A stretch of 13,470 nucleotides of DNA, taken from NCBI GenBank assembly GCA_035553055.1, contig DATNEK010000283.1, forward strand, positions 1 to 13,470, given 5' to 3'. The DNA comes from Chersky-822 sp035553055. Its GTDB lineage: Bacteria; Actinomycetota; Actinomycetes; Streptosporangiales; Streptosporangiaceae. Of this stretch, positions 13,222 to 13,470 are shown in pieces (position 1 is the stretch's first letter; every line of letters begins with the position of its first letter). A program made the position numbers and the translations under genes. The notes beneath the pieces were generated by a model. It was not told the origin of the DNA, searched no databases, and was given only the letters and a program-made list of their open reading frames with translations.

Positions 13222-13470
13222 GTGACGCAGTATGTACCACCTGGCTGGCCCGCAGGGGTGCATCCCCCGGGCAGCGAAGAGTTCGAACGCTCCGCTATCG
13301 CCTGGCTGCTTGAGGTTGTCCCTTCCGACTATCTGCTGCACGGCGTGCTCAGGCGCCATCCGGTCGCTCTCGCGACGCTGGCCAGGCATCACCTTCAGGC
13401 CTGCGTTGACGGCGCGAGAAGCGGCTACCGGACGGCCAGAACCGAACTAGGCCCGCATCTGCCGCCGGGT
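13222..13470 (+). CDS. Conserved actinobacterial protein of unknown function (3' partial)
   Basis: The frame is open from GTG 13222 to the window end, 83 codons. It begins VTQYVPPGWPAGVHPPGSEE and continues with an acidic/aromatic helix (ERSAIAWLLEVVPSDY), then HGVLRRHPVALATLARHH and a basic helix (GARSGYRTARTELGPHLPP). The Pro-rich start and the WLLEVVPSDY...LRRHPVALATLARHH pattern resemble short conserved proteins found widely in actinobacteria with no assigned function, as far as recalled. No signal peptide or membrane segment is seen. A candidate LexA box and a -10 directly upstream suggest it responds to DNA damage. The function is unknown and no catalytic motif is visible in the part present. 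Confidence 0.75.
   Translation, partial: MTQYVPPGWPAGVHPPGSEEFERSAIAWLLEVVPSDYLLHGVLRRHPVALATLARHHLQACVDGARSGYRTARTELGPHLPPG

Overview
The window is high-GC DNA with GTG and ATG starts, tightly packed operons and actinobacterial gene families: a type 1 (Sdh1-like) succinate dehydrogenase with one membrane anchor, a 638-residue TypA, and a candidate GAAC-N4-GTTC SOS box. It is chromosomal actinobacterial sequence. The genus cannot be fixed from sequence alone. AGG is used often for arginine, which is not typical of Streptomyces. No rRNA, tRNA, CRISPR array, transposase or phage gene is seen.

Layout, left to right: (1) 1-1517 (+), the 3' part of a dipeptidyl-peptidase-IV-like serine peptidase carrying an in-frame 15-bp minisatellite. 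(2) 1518-1763, a non-coding gap with a strong G/C hairpin and a 10-bp direct repeat. (3) 1764-5243 (+), sdhC-sdhA-sdhB, a compact operon for membrane-bound succinate:quinone oxidoreductase. (4) 5382-6398 (+), a divergent UppP/BacA-type undecaprenyl-diphosphatase with its own candidate promoter. (5) 6453-8369 (-), typA/bipA, convergent with uppP. (6) 8385-8741, a 357-base divergent regulatory region with two 32-bp tandem repeats and an AT-rich palindrome over the likely promoter. (7) 8742-13185 (+), ssuC-ssuB-ssuA-ssuD-ssuE, a complete alkanesulfonate uptake and desulfonation operon. (8) 13189 to the end (+), a candidate LexA box and a -10 element placed for a leaderless transcript, followed by the first 83 codons of a conserved actinobacterial protein of unknown function.

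How the genes work together: SdhCAB feeds electrons from succinate into the quinone pool. The Ssu proteins form one pathway. The lipoprotein SsuA binds sulfonate outside the membrane, SsuC and SsuB import it, SsuE supplies reduced FMN, and SsuD releases sulfite for sulfur assimilation. Translational coupling (a 28-nt overlap, then two ATGA overlaps, then a 19-nt gap) says the five ssu genes are made together. UppP (lipid-carrier recycling), TypA (ribosome-associated GTPase) and the peptidase are housekeeping neighbours with no evident link to these pathways.

The protein-coding content is mostly recognisable. The least explained material is regulatory: the 32-bp tandem repeats, the AT-rich palindrome at the ssu promoter, and the SOS-box/leaderless arrangement at the right edge.
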